Shown: positions 50,624 through 59,283, counted from the stretch's first letter. The stretch: 64,000 nt of DNA from Sporobacter sp963663605 (GCA_963663605.2 CAXXVF010000001.1:496001-560000), one strand, 5' to 3'. The notes: generated by a model from the sequence alone, not told the origin. Translations and numbers: made by a program.

Positions 50624-50712
50624 TAGTTAAGTGGAACGAAGTACCAATTCGTCTATTTATAGCGGATAAAGGCGGTTGCCTCCCTACACTGATACGGTGG
50701 AAAGGAGGTGTT

Positions 50713-50772
50713 ATGTTTCACCCTCTGTCAGAGAAGGAGACTTTGATGATGGGAGGTGGGAGATGCTACTGA
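50713..50772 (+). CDS. 19-codon leader ORF overlapping the toxin gene
   Basis: This short frame (MFHPLSEKETLMMGGGRCY) has a strong AAGGAGGTG site. Its stop (50770-50772) lies ten bases inside the toxin gene in another frame, so ribosomes ending here could re-start at the toxin's ATG (50763). It is probably a coupling or regulatory leader; it could also be the N-terminal part of an ancestral longer peptide separated by a frameshift. Confidence 0.5.
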   Translation: MFHPLSEKETLMMGGGRCY

Positions 50773-50846
50773 ATTTAATTATATGTGCTTTAACTGCCGG
50801 TATGTTTATATTGGCGTTGATTTCATACATTAAGAGAAAGAAGTAG
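50763..50846 (+). CDS. Putative type I toxin: 27-residue hydrophobic peptide
   Basis: The peptide MLLNLIICALTAGMFILALI followed by SYIKRKK is a single membrane helix with a basic tail. This matches the general form of holin-like/TxpA-type type I toxins of Firmicutes (LTxGMFILAL core, Lys/Arg-rich end). A GGGAGG ribosome site lies inside the leader ORF. The mRNA has its own promoter (50595) and ends at the hairpin at 50845, opposite which a convergent RNA starts. The toxin role is inferred from form and arrangement, not from homology that I can verify. Confidence 0.6.
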   Translation: MLLNLIICALTAGMFILALISYIKRKK

Positions 50847-50871
50847 ACCGCCTAGTGCAATTAGGCGGTCT
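50845..50871. terminator. Shared hairpin at the toxin/antitoxin 3' ends
   Basis: The perfect stem AGACCGCCTA/TAGGCGGTCT starts at the toxin's stop codon. It can end both the toxin mRNA and the convergent RNA, although a clear T-run is present on neither side. Confidence 0.7.
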
Positions 50872-50974
50872 ATGGACTGTAGGGTATGACCCGATAGTTT
50901 GTAAATCCCGAACGGCAACCGCATTACGGTGCTTCGTTCTGCTATTATTATACCAAATTGTGGTTAATTGTCAA
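50845..50974 (-). ncRNA. Candidate antisense antitoxin RNA with its promoter
   Basis: On the minus strand a strong promoter, TTGACA (50974-50969), a 16-bp spacer and TATAAT (50952-50947), fires toward the toxin gene, with a start near 50940. The RNA would run about 95 nt to the shared hairpin and overlap the 3' part of the toxin mRNA, as in TxpA/RatA-type systems. The -35 region lies in a 24-bp perfect palindrome (50967-50990), a possible operator. Confidence 0.55.
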
Positions 50975-51081
50975 CAGCTGTTGACAATTATCGTTACTAT
51001 TCATAACGGTTGCAGCACAGTTGCAACCGTGCAACAAATTGATATTTAATAGTTACACCAGATATCACTACATATTACCAT

Positions 51082-51118
51082 AAAAAAACAAGAAGTGAAA
51101 CAGTCTGCTTCACTTCCT
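51082..51118 (-). terminator. Terminator of the 58-residue membrane protein gene
   Basis: On the minus strand GAAGTGAA pairs with TTTCACTTC around an 8-base loop, followed by seven T residues. The 50991-51081 stretch shows nothing else. Confidence 0.85.
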
Positions 51119-51191
51119 GCGCTACGTAATGGCATAAAAATGTTCTGTCAGTTTACTTGCGAAAATGCGCGCTGTCGGGTGTTATACCGCT

Positions 51192-51368
51192 TCAGACCGG
51201 TTCTTCTTCGTCTGCGTCCGCGCCGGAATTGGCGCTGTTGTTGGCACTGTTGTTCCCGCTGTTGTTTCCGATGCTGATACCCGCTTTAATAGGCGACATT
51301 AAAAATCCGAGGATGACCCCAAAAGAAAAAAGTGTTGTACACAGTAAAAACGCAGTTGATTTCCGCAT
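51192..51368 (-). CDS. Small membrane-anchored protein with Asn/Ser-rich tail
   Basis: The 58 residues start at the ATG at 51368 (AAAGGTGG site). The N-terminal helix TAFLLCTTLFSFGVILGFLMSPIK is followed by GISIGNN and a low-complexity stretch of NSGNNSANNSAN, then an acidic end ADADEEEPV. It probably spans the membrane once with the polar tail outside or inside. The function is unknown. It has its own terminator, supporting a real gene. Confidence 0.65.
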   Translation of the reverse strand: MRKSTAFLLCTTLFSFGVILGFLMSPIKAGISIGNNSGNNSANNSANSGADADEEEPV

Positions 51369-51519
51369 GATATTAACCACCTTTCATCCGTTTGCACAGT
51401 TCCTTTATATCATGAATACATCGATACTTCAACTTATATTCGCAATAATTTTCCACTCCGGCCGAACAGGACGGGACAGCCCGTTTTGTTTTGTCTAAAT
51501 CAACGAAGACCTGCATAAA

Positions 51520-51556
51520 AACAAAACCTTCGATCAGATCGAAGGTTTTGTTGACT
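51520..51556. terminator. Bidirectional terminator-like hairpin
   Basis: AACAAAACCTTCGATC pairs with GATCGAAGGTTTTGTT. It lies between the polyproline gene (which ends at 51648 on the minus strand) and the small membrane gene, so it probably ends the former. Nothing else was seen between 51369 and 51647. Confidence 0.75.
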
Positions 51557-51647
51557 GCTAGTTTGGTCAGATGATGCCGGCAGTTATGCCGTACAATATG
51601 AATATAATCTGTTTGTGAATCTATCTGCGCTGTCTCAGCCGGTTAAG

Positions 51648-51812
51648 TCACCACCGGCACCAGGGCCTTGGGGGCGGCGGTGGGGGCGGCGGACAGGGAC
51701 GCGGCGGAGGCGGAGGGGGTGGAGGCGGCGGGTACGGATACGGCCGGCGATCCCGGCAGCAGCACAATGCCGCCAACAGCAGTCCCAGACAACAGGGACT
51801 TGAGTTGAACAT
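51648..51812 (-). CDS. Polyproline/cysteine microprotein, 54 residues
   Basis: The ATG at 51812 follows an AAGGAG site. The protein begins MFNSSPCCLGLLLAALCCCR (hydrophobic, Cys-rich), then RRPYPYP leads into ten consecutive Pro (residues 28-37), RPCP, a second Pro run (41-48) and RPWCRW. The N-terminus could be a short membrane anchor or acylated; the Pro runs would need EF-P for translation. A hairpin terminator lies downstream. I recognise no family. The opposite strand is G-rich low complexity, so chance reading cannot be excluded, but the ribosome site and terminator argue for a gene. Confidence 0.55.
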   Translation of the reverse strand: MFNSSPCCLGLLLAALCCCRDRRPYPYPPPPPPPPPPRPCPPPPPPPPRPWCRW

Positions 51813-51997
51813 TGGATCATCTCCTTCAGTTCATAATATGCGCCGTCCGAGCCGATGTCCATCCGGGAAACGATGCCGGCCTCATATGGTAAAAGCAACG
51901 GGAGCGGACGTTTTCTTCGGATGTATGACGCCGTTTGTTTTTGTGCTATACTATGGGCATAGAACGGAACCGGCAGCATTTACGGGATGGGTATGAC

Positions 51998-53422
51998 ATG
52001 AAAAAGAGCATAAGAAGGGTATTCCCGCTTTTTACAGCGCTGTTTTTTATATTGAATGCTTGTTCAACTTCGGCCGCGCCTCAAATCGAAGCGTCCCCGC
52101 CGGTATCGGAAGCCTGTTCGTCGCCGGCAGCGGCTGATATCGAGGCGGATTATGCCGTTATCAAGCAGACATATACGATATCCGGCGTCGTTGACGCCGT
52201 TACGCCGCGGACGGTAACGCTCGCGTGCGATGACGGTGTGCACCGCTGCTTTGACTGCGGGCTTGAACTTATAGAAAGCAAAAAAGACACGCTTGTTCCG
52301 GGCAGCCGCGTTACGATTGAATACAGTGGTCTGCTTGACGACGGCGAAAGCTTCCAGTCTGCGGACGTTGTCGGCGTTACGGTCGATGCTTCGCCCTACG
52401 AGCTGCTCATGATGCGCGCCAATGCGTTCCTTGAGACACTAACGCTGCCGGAGAAAGTCGGTCAGATGTTTTTGGTCCACTATCCTGCGGCCGACGCGCC
52501 CCAGTACACACTAGAGCTTCAGCCCGGCGGCTATATCCTGTTCGGCAGTGATTTCAGGGATAAAACGCCTGAAGATATAACGGCGGCCATCCAAAGCTGC
52601 CAGCAAAACGCCGTCTTGCCAATGCTCATCGGCGTAGACGAAGAGGGCGGAACAGTCAACCGTGTCAGCAGGTATCCGCAGTATCGCGCCCAGCCGTTTT
52701 CATCCCCGCAGAGGCTGTATGAAGAAGACGGATGGTACGCGGTTATCAATGATACGCTTGATAAAGCAGCGCTTTTAAAAGCGCTGGGCATCAATCTCAA
52801 TCTTGCCCCCGTCTGCGACGTGTCGACGGACCCGTCCAATTTTATCTATAAACGCGCATTCGGCGCCGATGCCGGGCTGACCGCCCAGTTTGTGAGAATC
52901 GTTGTGGAGACGATGGTCCGGGAGCAGCTTGGCTGTGTACTCAAGCATTTTCCGGGCTACGGCAATAACGCCGATACGCATACCGGTTCGGCGTATGATG
53001 CGCGCCCGTACGAGACTTTTTTGGGAAGCGACTTCATTCCGTTTGAAGCCGGTATCGGCGCGGGAGCGGGCGCCGTCATGGTCTCTCATAACATTGTAGC
53101 ATGCATGGAAGAGACTGCGCCGGCCTCGCTGTCCGCCGAGGTGCACCGGATATTAAGAGAAGAACTGGGCTTTGACGGCGTCGTGATTACCGACGACGTC
53201 AATATGCGGGCCGTCTGGGACTATTCCGGCGGAGACGACCCGGCTGTGCTGGCCGTCCTCGCCGGTAACGATATGATCTGCACGCCGTATCCACAGGAGC
53301 AGATACCGGCGGTGCTCGACGCTGTCGAAAACGGGCTTGTCACCGAGGAGCGCATCGACGCGTCGGTTCTGCGCATCCTCATCTGGAAGCTGAGGCTTGG
53401 GATTATTGAAGACGGCGATTAA
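51998..53422 (+). CDS. Glycoside hydrolase family 3 lipoprotein (NagZ-like)
   Basis: The 474 residues start at the ATG at 51998. A lipoprotein signal ends in LNAC (Cys22). About residues 40-125 form a small beta domain that I cannot name. The GH3 barrel (about 130-470) shows GVDEEGGTVNRVSR, KHFPGYGNNADTHTGSAYD, MVSHNIV and the nucleophile segment ITDDVNMRAV. The ADTHTG loop with His is the hallmark of beta-N-acetylhexosaminidases of the NagZ group, so it probably trims amino-sugar residues from muropeptides or polymer outside the cell. Confidence 0.92.
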   Translation: MKKSIRRVFPLFTALFFILNACSTSAAPQIEASPPVSEACSSPAAADIEADYAVIKQTYTISGVVDAVTPRTVTLACDDGVHRCFDCGLELIESKKDTLVPGSRVTIEYSGLLDDGESFQSADVVGVTVDASPYELLMMRANAFLETLTLPEKVGQMFLVHYPAADAPQYTLELQPGGYILFGSDFRDKTPEDITAAIQSCQQNAVLPMLIGVDEEGGTVNRVSRYPQYRAQPFSSPQRLYEEDGWYAVINDTLDKAALLKALGINLNLAPVCDVSTDPSNFIYKRAFGADAGLTAQFVRIVVETMVREQLGCVLKHFPGYGNNADTHTGSAYDARPYETFLGSDFIPFEAGIGAGAGAVMVSHNIVACMEETAPASLSAEVHRILREELGFDGVVITDDVNMRAVWDYSGGDDPAVLAVLAGNDMICTPYPQEQIPAVLDAVENGLVTEERIDASVLRILIWKLRLGIIEDGD

Positions 53423-53452
53423 TTTGGTCAACATACGGCTTGTCTGAAAATG

Positions 53453-53487
53453 AAAAGGCAGCGCTCTTATCGGGCGCTGCCTTTTTG
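53453..53487. terminator. Bidirectional terminator
   Basis: The stem AAAAGGCAGCGC/GCGCTGCCTTTT with a T-run lies between the convergent GH3 and methyltransferase genes. Confidence 0.9.
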
Positions 53488-53513
53488 CGTTGTTAAGCGG
53501 AGCGGGGAAGAAG

Positions 53514-54194
53514 TTATTCTGATTTATCCGGTTTCGGGTTCAGTCCTTCGTTTTGATAGACCTCAACGGTCCTTGTCGGATTGTATGGACCGAAGGATTT
53601 ATAGAGCTTGAAATTGTCGGGCAGGATCTTCTTGAAATCATGCGTATAGGCGTAGTCGTCCCCGCTGCAGGAGTCAACGATCAAAAAGCGAATGGCGGAC
53701 GCGCTGCTCAGATGCGCGTATATCCCGCATAGCGTCTCGGGATCGATGCTGTGGATGAAATTTACGGTGATCAGGCAGTCTATGCGCGGCTGATCGGGAA
53801 TGAATTCCGGACTCAGTTCACAGCAGGAGAAAACGACCTTGTTGTCGGATTCTTTGTCCAGATATTTTGCCGCGTCGATGACTTTCGGATCGATGTCGTA
53901 TCCGTATTTGTCCGGTACGGCGCACCGCCTGACAATCTCCCCGAGGCCGCACCCGATCTCACAGAGATGTTCAATCTCGCCGGTATCGGACAGTTCATTG
54001 ATGAAGCTGACGATATCAAGCGCATAACGGCGCAGTTCGATAGGCGACTGATGCCATTTGTCAAAACCGTATTCTTTTTGCAGCCTGGAATAGTATCTGT
54101 ACTTTTTTGTACCTGTTATGACATTTCTGAGGCCGCAGATTTTAATCAGTTCCAGCCTTTTCCCTAACGACCGGATTTGAGCCGTTACCCTCAT
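53514..54194 (-). CDS. SAM-dependent methyltransferase-like protein
   Basis: The 226 residues start at the ATG at 54194 (GGAGG site; the GTG at 54203 lies in that site). A Rossmann-type methyltransferase core shows motif I HLCEIGCGLGEIVRRC, an acidic loop GYDIDPKVID and DCLITVNFIHSI. Residues 1-60 are basic and precede the domain. The substrate is unknown. A dispersed inverted repeat lies directly upstream, in its promoter region. Confidence 0.85.
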   Translation of the reverse strand: MRVTAQIRSLGKRLELIKICGLRNVITGTKKYRYYSRLQKEYGFDKWHQSPIELRRYALDIVSFINELSDTGEIEHLCEIGCGLGEIVRRCAVPDKYGYDIDPKVIDAAKYLDKESDNKVVFSCCELSPEFIPDQPRIDCLITVNFIHSIDPETLCGIYAHLSSASAIRFLIVDSCSGDDYAYTHDFKKILPDNFKLYKSFGPYNPTRTVEVYQNEGLNPKPDKSE

Positions 54195-54213
54195 AACCGT
54201 CACCTCCGTGTAT

Positions 54214-54280
54214 TATACTAATATTCAATAGAAACATTTAATTCTCGCCGAACTTATGAAAACTTTTTAATATTAGTATC
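54214..54280. repeat. Dispersed inverted-repeat element, copy 2 (compact)
   Basis: TACTAATATT (54216-54225) is exactly inverted at 54269-54278. Between them AATAGAAACATTTAATTCTCG and CCGAACTTATGAAA match the copy at 43456-43556 without its insertion. The remaining 54281-54583 interval is AT-rich, contains a TTGACA at 54466 and no gene. Confidence 0.8.
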
Positions 54281-54583
54281 AAAATTAACACCATAATACA
54301 GCAGAAACCATGAAGTGACAACATATAACGGGAAATATATCAAAAACGGTATGTCGGGGCCGGCATTCTTACGGCTGGAAATTTTCCGTATTTTATTCAC
54401 ATCTGAAGACTGAATACGGACGAGATTTACCGATAAAGCCAAAAAAAGTCTGAATATGTTGTAATTTGACAAAATTAGGTGTAAAATATAGGGTGCAATT
54501 GGTTAATATTATATTATTCAATGTGTAGAAAGAACGTGTGCTTTACCATTTTCAATGCTTTTTTAGAGAGGAGCATGAGAAAT

Positions 54584-56518
54584 ATGGCAATTGCCGACAG
54601 CAAAATGAAGAAAACAATTGTTTCAGTCGTTTTCGGACTGGTCGGATTCGCTGTCAATATGTTTCCGCTCAGGATATATGAATACCAGGGAATTGTGGTA
54701 AGCATATTGCCCGGGCTTATATTCCCGTTGTTTATTGCGATCATATGGGGTTGGAAATATGGCCTGATATCCGCCTTGGCGGGCGGATGCCAGGCCATGT
54801 GGTTTTTGTGGCACGGCGACGGATACGGGCAGCTGTACTCCGTGCCGGTTTATACGCTGTGGATCGTTTGGCATGGCGCTGTTTCCGACTATCGCCGCAA
54901 AAAAAAGAGCAGCAAATGGTATCTGAATGAGTATTTTGCGGATCTGTTTTTCCGAATATTCAGCGAATTGGGTTTTCTTACGGTATTTCGGTGGCTTGTA
55001 TCCAAGAACCCGCCGTTTTGGGATTCTTCAGTTGTTGCTGCCGATATATCAAGACAATGGTTTGTAGTTACCATTTCAAAACATGTCGCTTTTTCTTTGT
55101 TTTTGCTGTTGATCATAAAGATCATAATAGAAAGGAAAAAGGTCAGGGAGTTATTTAAAATCAACACCCCCAAAATCACGGGAAACAGCATTATTACAGC
55201 ATCGTTATTAGTGGCAGTGTTATTGATTTTTCTTGAAGCGCTGGGCTGCACGCTTTTTTCAGGATACAACAACGCGACGCTGCTGGATAATATTATAAAT
55301 TTCAGCAATAAACAGCTGTATACCCGAAGCATTATGTTTATTATATGCCTGACATGCGGGATCATATTGTCATCTTTTTTCAACAAATCGATTGAAAAAA
55401 ATATATTGCTGAAAAAGCAGGAAGATAAAATAAACAGTCTTTTGAAACTTACGGAGAGACTGGGCAGAAAAGAGCTAAACGCGGAAACGACAGATGTTTT
55501 TCTGTCAGACTTACTGAAAACATCAATAGAAATCATAGACGAAGCCGACTACGGCGCGATAACGGTCTATGAAGATGATTGGGTCGTTTTTTATGATGTC
55601 GTCGGACATGATAAAAAACTAATAGGGCATAAAACGAGAAGAACATTTGACGTGGAAGTTCCGGATGTTGTTATAATTGATAATGGAAAACAGTGGCTGC
55701 TTGAGAAAGTGTCTAGGGATGAACGTGAAAAACTCGATCCGTATATAAAACCTTCCAGTGAATCTTTAGTAATGATTTTGGCTTACGAAGGAGAGAAGCT
55801 TGCGGGATTGACGCTCGAAAAAGCCGAGGGGCATTTCAGCGAGGAATCAATAAACATGGCAAGCTTGCTCAAAAATATCCCGATTGCGTATTTTACAAAA
55901 ATTTATGCGTACAACCAAAAACAAACAATGTTTGAAAGCATAGTGTTTTCAATAATAAAGATACTGAGCTTACATAATGAATATACAAAAAAACATTCGA
56001 TAAACGTAGCGAAAATAGCTTCCGGGATCGCTGCCCAGATGGGGCTTAACGAGAATGAAATCGATATTGTTTATTGGACGGGCTTATTGCACGATATCGG
56101 CAAAATCCTAATCAGTGACAGGATATTGAATAAAGATGATAAGCTTACGAAGGAAGAATGGGCCATTATAAAAAAACATCCCGTATGGGGCTATGAGACT
56201 TTGAATGAAAATGAAAGTCTCAGAGAGATAGCAAAATACGTGCTGTATCACCATGAACGCTGGGACGGAAAGGGATTTCCCGGCGGTATTAAAGGAAAAG
56301 ATATCCCGCTCATATCCAGGATCCTCTCTGTCGCGGACGCGTATGACGCTATGACCAATAAAAGACCGTACAGGGAAGCGCTCAGCAAGCCTGAAGCGAT
56401 CGGAGAAATTGAAAAAAATTCAGGGACGCAGTTTGATCCGCATGTGACTGAAGTTTTCATTGAGCATATAGACGCTGTTCTGGCGCGAGATGTAATAAAC
56501 GATAAATATAGGCACTGA
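54584..56518 (+). CDS. Membrane HD-GYP c-di-GMP phosphodiesterase
   Basis: The 644 residues start at the ATG at 54584 (GAGAGGAG site). About seven to eight membrane helices fill residues about 10-290, followed by a GAF-like segment (about 300-440) and a C-terminal HD-GYP domain. The HD domain shows LLHDIGKILISDRIL (about residue 500), a KKHPVWGYE helix, HHERWDGKGFPGG (about 555; Phe replaces Tyr of GYP) and ADAYDAMTNKRPY. All expected metal ligands are visible, so it should hydrolyse c-di-GMP (or 3',3'-cGAMP, as some HD-GYPs do). It is the only c-di-GMP enzyme in the window. Confidence 0.92.
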   Translation: MAIADSKMKKTIVSVVFGLVGFAVNMFPLRIYEYQGIVVSILPGLIFPLFIAIIWGWKYGLISALAGGCQAMWFLWHGDGYGQLYSVPVYTLWIVWHGAVSDYRRKKKSSKWYLNEYFADLFFRIFSELGFLTVFRWLVSKNPPFWDSSVVAADISRQWFVVTISKHVAFSLFLLLIIKIIIERKKVRELFKINTPKITGNSIITASLLVAVLLIFLEALGCTLFSGYNNATLLDNIINFSNKQLYTRSIMFIICLTCGIILSSFFNKSIEKNILLKKQEDKINSLLKLTERLGRKELNAETTDVFLSDLLKTSIEIIDEADYGAITVYEDDWVVFYDVVGHDKKLIGHKTRRTFDVEVPDVVIIDNGKQWLLEKVSRDEREKLDPYIKPSSESLVMILAYEGEKLAGLTLEKAEGHFSEESINMASLLKNIPIAYFTKIYAYNQKQTMFESIVFSIIKILSLHNEYTKKHSINVAKIASGIAAQMGLNENEIDIVYWTGLLHDIGKILISDRILNKDDKLTKEEWAIIKKHPVWGYETLNENESLREIAKYVLYHHERWDGKGFPGGIKGKDIPLISRILSVADAYDAMTNKRPYREALSKPEAIGEIEKNSGTQFDPHVTEVFIEHIDAVLARDVINDKYRH

Positions 56519-56583
56519 ATCTACATTGAAACGAAGCTGCTAAAACAAAAAGGATAAAACCTGCAGGTTCAAACGAATGAACA

Positions 56584-56618
56584 AACAGCCGGGGCGGCAA
56601 TGAAGCCCCGGCTGTTTT
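56584..56618. terminator. Bidirectional terminator
   Basis: The stem ACAGCCGGGGC/GCCCCGGCTGT is followed by TTTTAC, between the convergent HD-GYP and lipoprotein genes. Confidence 0.87.
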
Positions 56619-56681
56619 ACGACCTTATAATATACTTTAACCATAACCGTATAGGCTCCGGATTGACGTGTCACTATCCGT

Positions 56682-58010
56682 TTATTCCGTGGGGAGCTCG
56701 AACAGCCGCTCCGGTTTATAACCGAACGTTTCAAAAGTGAAGTTGTCAACGAACATCACCGGTTCTGTAACCGATAAATCCGACGTCTCGCCGGTCATTG
56801 CTTTAAAAGCAGCCTTGAATGTATCATAGCTTTCGAAGAAATCAGAGGGTGTGACGGTATCGGCAAACGCGTCGTATACATAGTCGATGCATTCGTCTTC
56901 TTCGCCGATCATGACGGTATAGAGCTGCTCCGGATAGTTGATGATGACGAAGCACGGCTGAGAGAATATCTCAAAAGCGCACTTGATGACGTTTTCCGCG
57001 TTGCCCCATTCGTGCTTGCAGACACAGAGCCATACGGAATCGGTCTGATAACTCCATTGCGTTTCAAAATTCTCGAATCCCATGTTTTTCAACGTTTCAA
57101 CCGGGTCGTCATCAGCCGGGACGTAATCGGCTATGTTTTTTGATGTATCCCTGCTGTATTCATCGAGATATAAAATTTGATTTTCATCGTCAAATATAAT
57201 GGCCGTGACGATATCTCCGTATTGCATGTTGTATTCAATATCATTGCATTGAGCCCAGGCATCATCGCTGCTGATTGCCAGCTTCAGGGTGTCATAATCC
57301 GCCGGTGAATACGAACGCGTGGACTGAATAAAGCCGTTGACGCTGTTGACTGTGACCGTGCGTGAAACCGGGTTGGCCAGGTCAATGTAATCAGTCAGTG
57401 CACCGACGGCAGCCTTGTTGAAATTTGCGTCCAGCGCGCGCTGATAATCGGCGGTGTTGTCCGCGTTTATGCCCATTACAAGCGTTACCGCGTATCCGTC
57501 AACGAATTCGTAATGACTGTCGTCGAGATCGGTCGGCTCGATACTTAAATCGGCGTTGAGCCCGCCATCCACCTGAGTGCCGTGGATGCTGACGCCGCCC
57601 GTGTTGTTCAAACTGTCCAGATTCTGCAGGATGCTTTCCTCCGCATCGTCGCCGACTAAGACGGAGCAGTAATTGACGACGTTTTCAGCCGTGTCCTCAG
57701 CGGTCAAATACAGCCGGTACAGATTGTATTCGCTTTCCTCGTAGGATGCCTGATAGACCGTATAGCCGTCGGGCCACTGGATATCGTAAAACGGATTGTA
57801 CGCTTCCTCAAAAAGCTGCATCGGACTTTCAAAGCTGTTGATCTCTGCCGGCGATTGGGCTGCGGAAGCATCCGTCTGCTGGGGAGACTGCTCTGCCGGG
57901 ATTTCCGATGATGAGGTTTCCGCCGGTTCATTTTCCGTCGGCGTTTGGGCGCATGACGCGAGGCCGAAGACAAGAATAGCCGCTGCTGCGAATACTATTA
58001 TTTTTCTCAT
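56682..58010 (-). CDS. Lipoprotein of unknown function
   Basis: The 442 residues start at the ATG at 58010 (AAGGA site). A signal ends in LASC (Cys20), followed by a Glu/Ser/Pro/Gln-rich linker to about residue 45. The rest is soluble and acidic with two similar-looking alpha/beta halves (about 50-170 and about 290-420) and many Tyr and Asp residues. I recognise no domain. It is probably a cell-surface binding protein. It is monocistronic. Confidence 0.75.
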   Translation of the reverse strand: MRKIIVFAAAAILVFGLASCAQTPTENEPAETSSSEIPAEQSPQQTDASAAQSPAEINSFESPMQLFEEAYNPFYDIQWPDGYTVYQASYEESEYNLYRLYLTAEDTAENVVNYCSVLVGDDAEESILQNLDSLNNTGGVSIHGTQVDGGLNADLSIEPTDLDDSHYEFVDGYAVTLVMGINADNTADYQRALDANFNKAAVGALTDYIDLANPVSRTVTVNSVNGFIQSTRSYSPADYDTLKLAISSDDAWAQCNDIEYNMQYGDIVTAIIFDDENQILYLDEYSRDTSKNIADYVPADDDPVETLKNMGFENFETQWSYQTDSVWLCVCKHEWGNAENVIKCAFEIFSQPCFVIINYPEQLYTVMIGEEDECIDYVYDAFADTVTPSDFFESYDTFKAAFKAMTGETSDLSVTEPVMFVDNFTFETFGYKPERLFELPTE

Positions 58011-58124
58011 ATAACCAGTCCTTACCTTTTTTGTCTCGATTATAGCACAAATGGACACGTTTTGCGATATTCTTTAAAAATTTCACAGCACGTCAGGCTC
58101 AAAAAAACAGCGCGGCATAACCCA

Positions 58125-58157
58125 AAAGAATACCTGTACCAGGTACAGGTATTCTTT
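58125..58157 (-). terminator. Terminator of the URO-D-family gene
   Basis: AAAGAATACCTGTACC and GGTACAGGTATTCTTT are perfect inverted arms one base apart. On the minus strand the hairpin ends in TTCTTTT. Confidence 0.8.
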
Positions 58158-58245
58158 AACTGTATTGGGGTAAATGCCCGGTATGTCCGTGTCGGCTGCG
58201 ACTGTTAGAAATATGCCGAACGCACAAACGCTGTTAATGTGCCCT

Positions 58246-59283
58246 TTAGAAGATCAGCTGTATCGGCAGGCGTTCGATCTGGTCGGCCTTGATGCCGAAT
58301 ACCTCTTCGCTGTACTTGTCGATCTCTTCGGTCAGTGCTGAATATGCGCCCGGATAGACGGAGCCGGGGCCGCCCTGTGTGATGCAGGGGATAAAGTACT
58401 TGTTGCCACACCGGTCGATGGCCCTCCGGGCGGCATTGCGGCAGTCCTCCTGTGTCCAGCCGGGGAAGTCCATGGATTTGTTGTCGATATCGCCCATGAA
58501 GGTAATCTGGCCGCCGTATTTCTTGACAAGCTCGGGAACGTTGTTCGATTCCATACAGCCCTGCCAGATATCGATACCCATTTCGATCATATACGGCACC
58601 AGCGTCGCGGAGTAACTGTCGGCGTGATGGACAATAAGCTCCACGCCATGGTCATGGGCGTAACCGTAGATCTGCTTATACGGCTCCACGAAGAAATCGG
58701 CGAACATGTTCGGGCTCATGAACGTGCTCTTTTCGCCGCCCCAGTCGTCGTGATGCAGGATGGCGTCCGGCTTGAGGTGCGTGCAAATGCCCTCGAGCAA
58801 CTCAAGTTCCCAGTCGACGAGATATTTTATAAGGTCATGCATTTCGTCCGGATAAAGCGCGTAATACTCAAGCGCTCTGCTTATCTCGCAAAGGTGATGC
58901 GACTGCTCAAAGAGACCGGGGGCTATGAACGTTGCCTTGTAGGCCATGCTGCCGTCGACCGCGTCGTATTGCGCTTTGAACTGGGCCCATTCCTCGTCGG
59001 AATACTTTAGGGGCGGTGCGTGTACATAGTCCCTCCAGTGCTCGATGTCTTTAACGACGATCTTTTCCGGAGTATGTACGGGGAAGGCGCCGGGCACGTT
59101 TTCAGGGAAGGAGTTGGTAATACCCCATGCGTTGACAATGTTTTCCTGGCCCTTTTGAAGCAGGGCGTTGGAGTGGAAGATATAGGGGTGGAACATCAGA
59201 TAAATAGCTTCATACTGATTGACAAACCTTTCAGGATTGCCGCCTCTGATCACTTCCTGCATATTCTGTTTCGGTGTCAGCAT
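58246..59283 (-). CDS. URO-D-family protein, probable corrinoid-dependent methyltransferase
   Basis: The 345 residues start at the ATG at 59283 (AAAGGAG site). The fold is that of the uroporphyrinogen decarboxylase/MtaA/CmuA superfamily: LTPKQNMQEVIRGGNPERFVNQYE at the start, DAILHHDDWGGEKSTFMSP, and a late GGPGSVYPGAY. Typical HemE active-site Arg residues are not evident, and members of this clade in anaerobes demethylate methoxylated aromatics or methylamines using a corrinoid protein. That fits the corrinoid salvage operon and the phenolic molybdoenzyme, but no corrinoid protein is adjacent. Confidence 0.85.
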   Translation of the reverse strand: MLTPKQNMQEVIRGGNPERFVNQYEAIYLMFHPYIFHSNALLQKGQENIVNAWGITNSFPENVPGAFPVHTPEKIVVKDIEHWRDYVHAPPLKYSDEEWAQFKAQYDAVDGSMAYKATFIAPGLFEQSHHLCEISRALEYYALYPDEMHDLIKYLVDWELELLEGICTHLKPDAILHHDDWGGEKSTFMSPNMFADFFVEPYKQIYGYAHDHGVELIVHHADSYSATLVPYMIEMGIDIWQGCMESNNVPELVKKYGGQITFMGDIDNKSMDFPGWTQEDCRNAARRAIDRCGNKYFIPCITQGGPGSVYPGAYSALTEEIDKYSEEVFGIKADQIERLPIQLIF

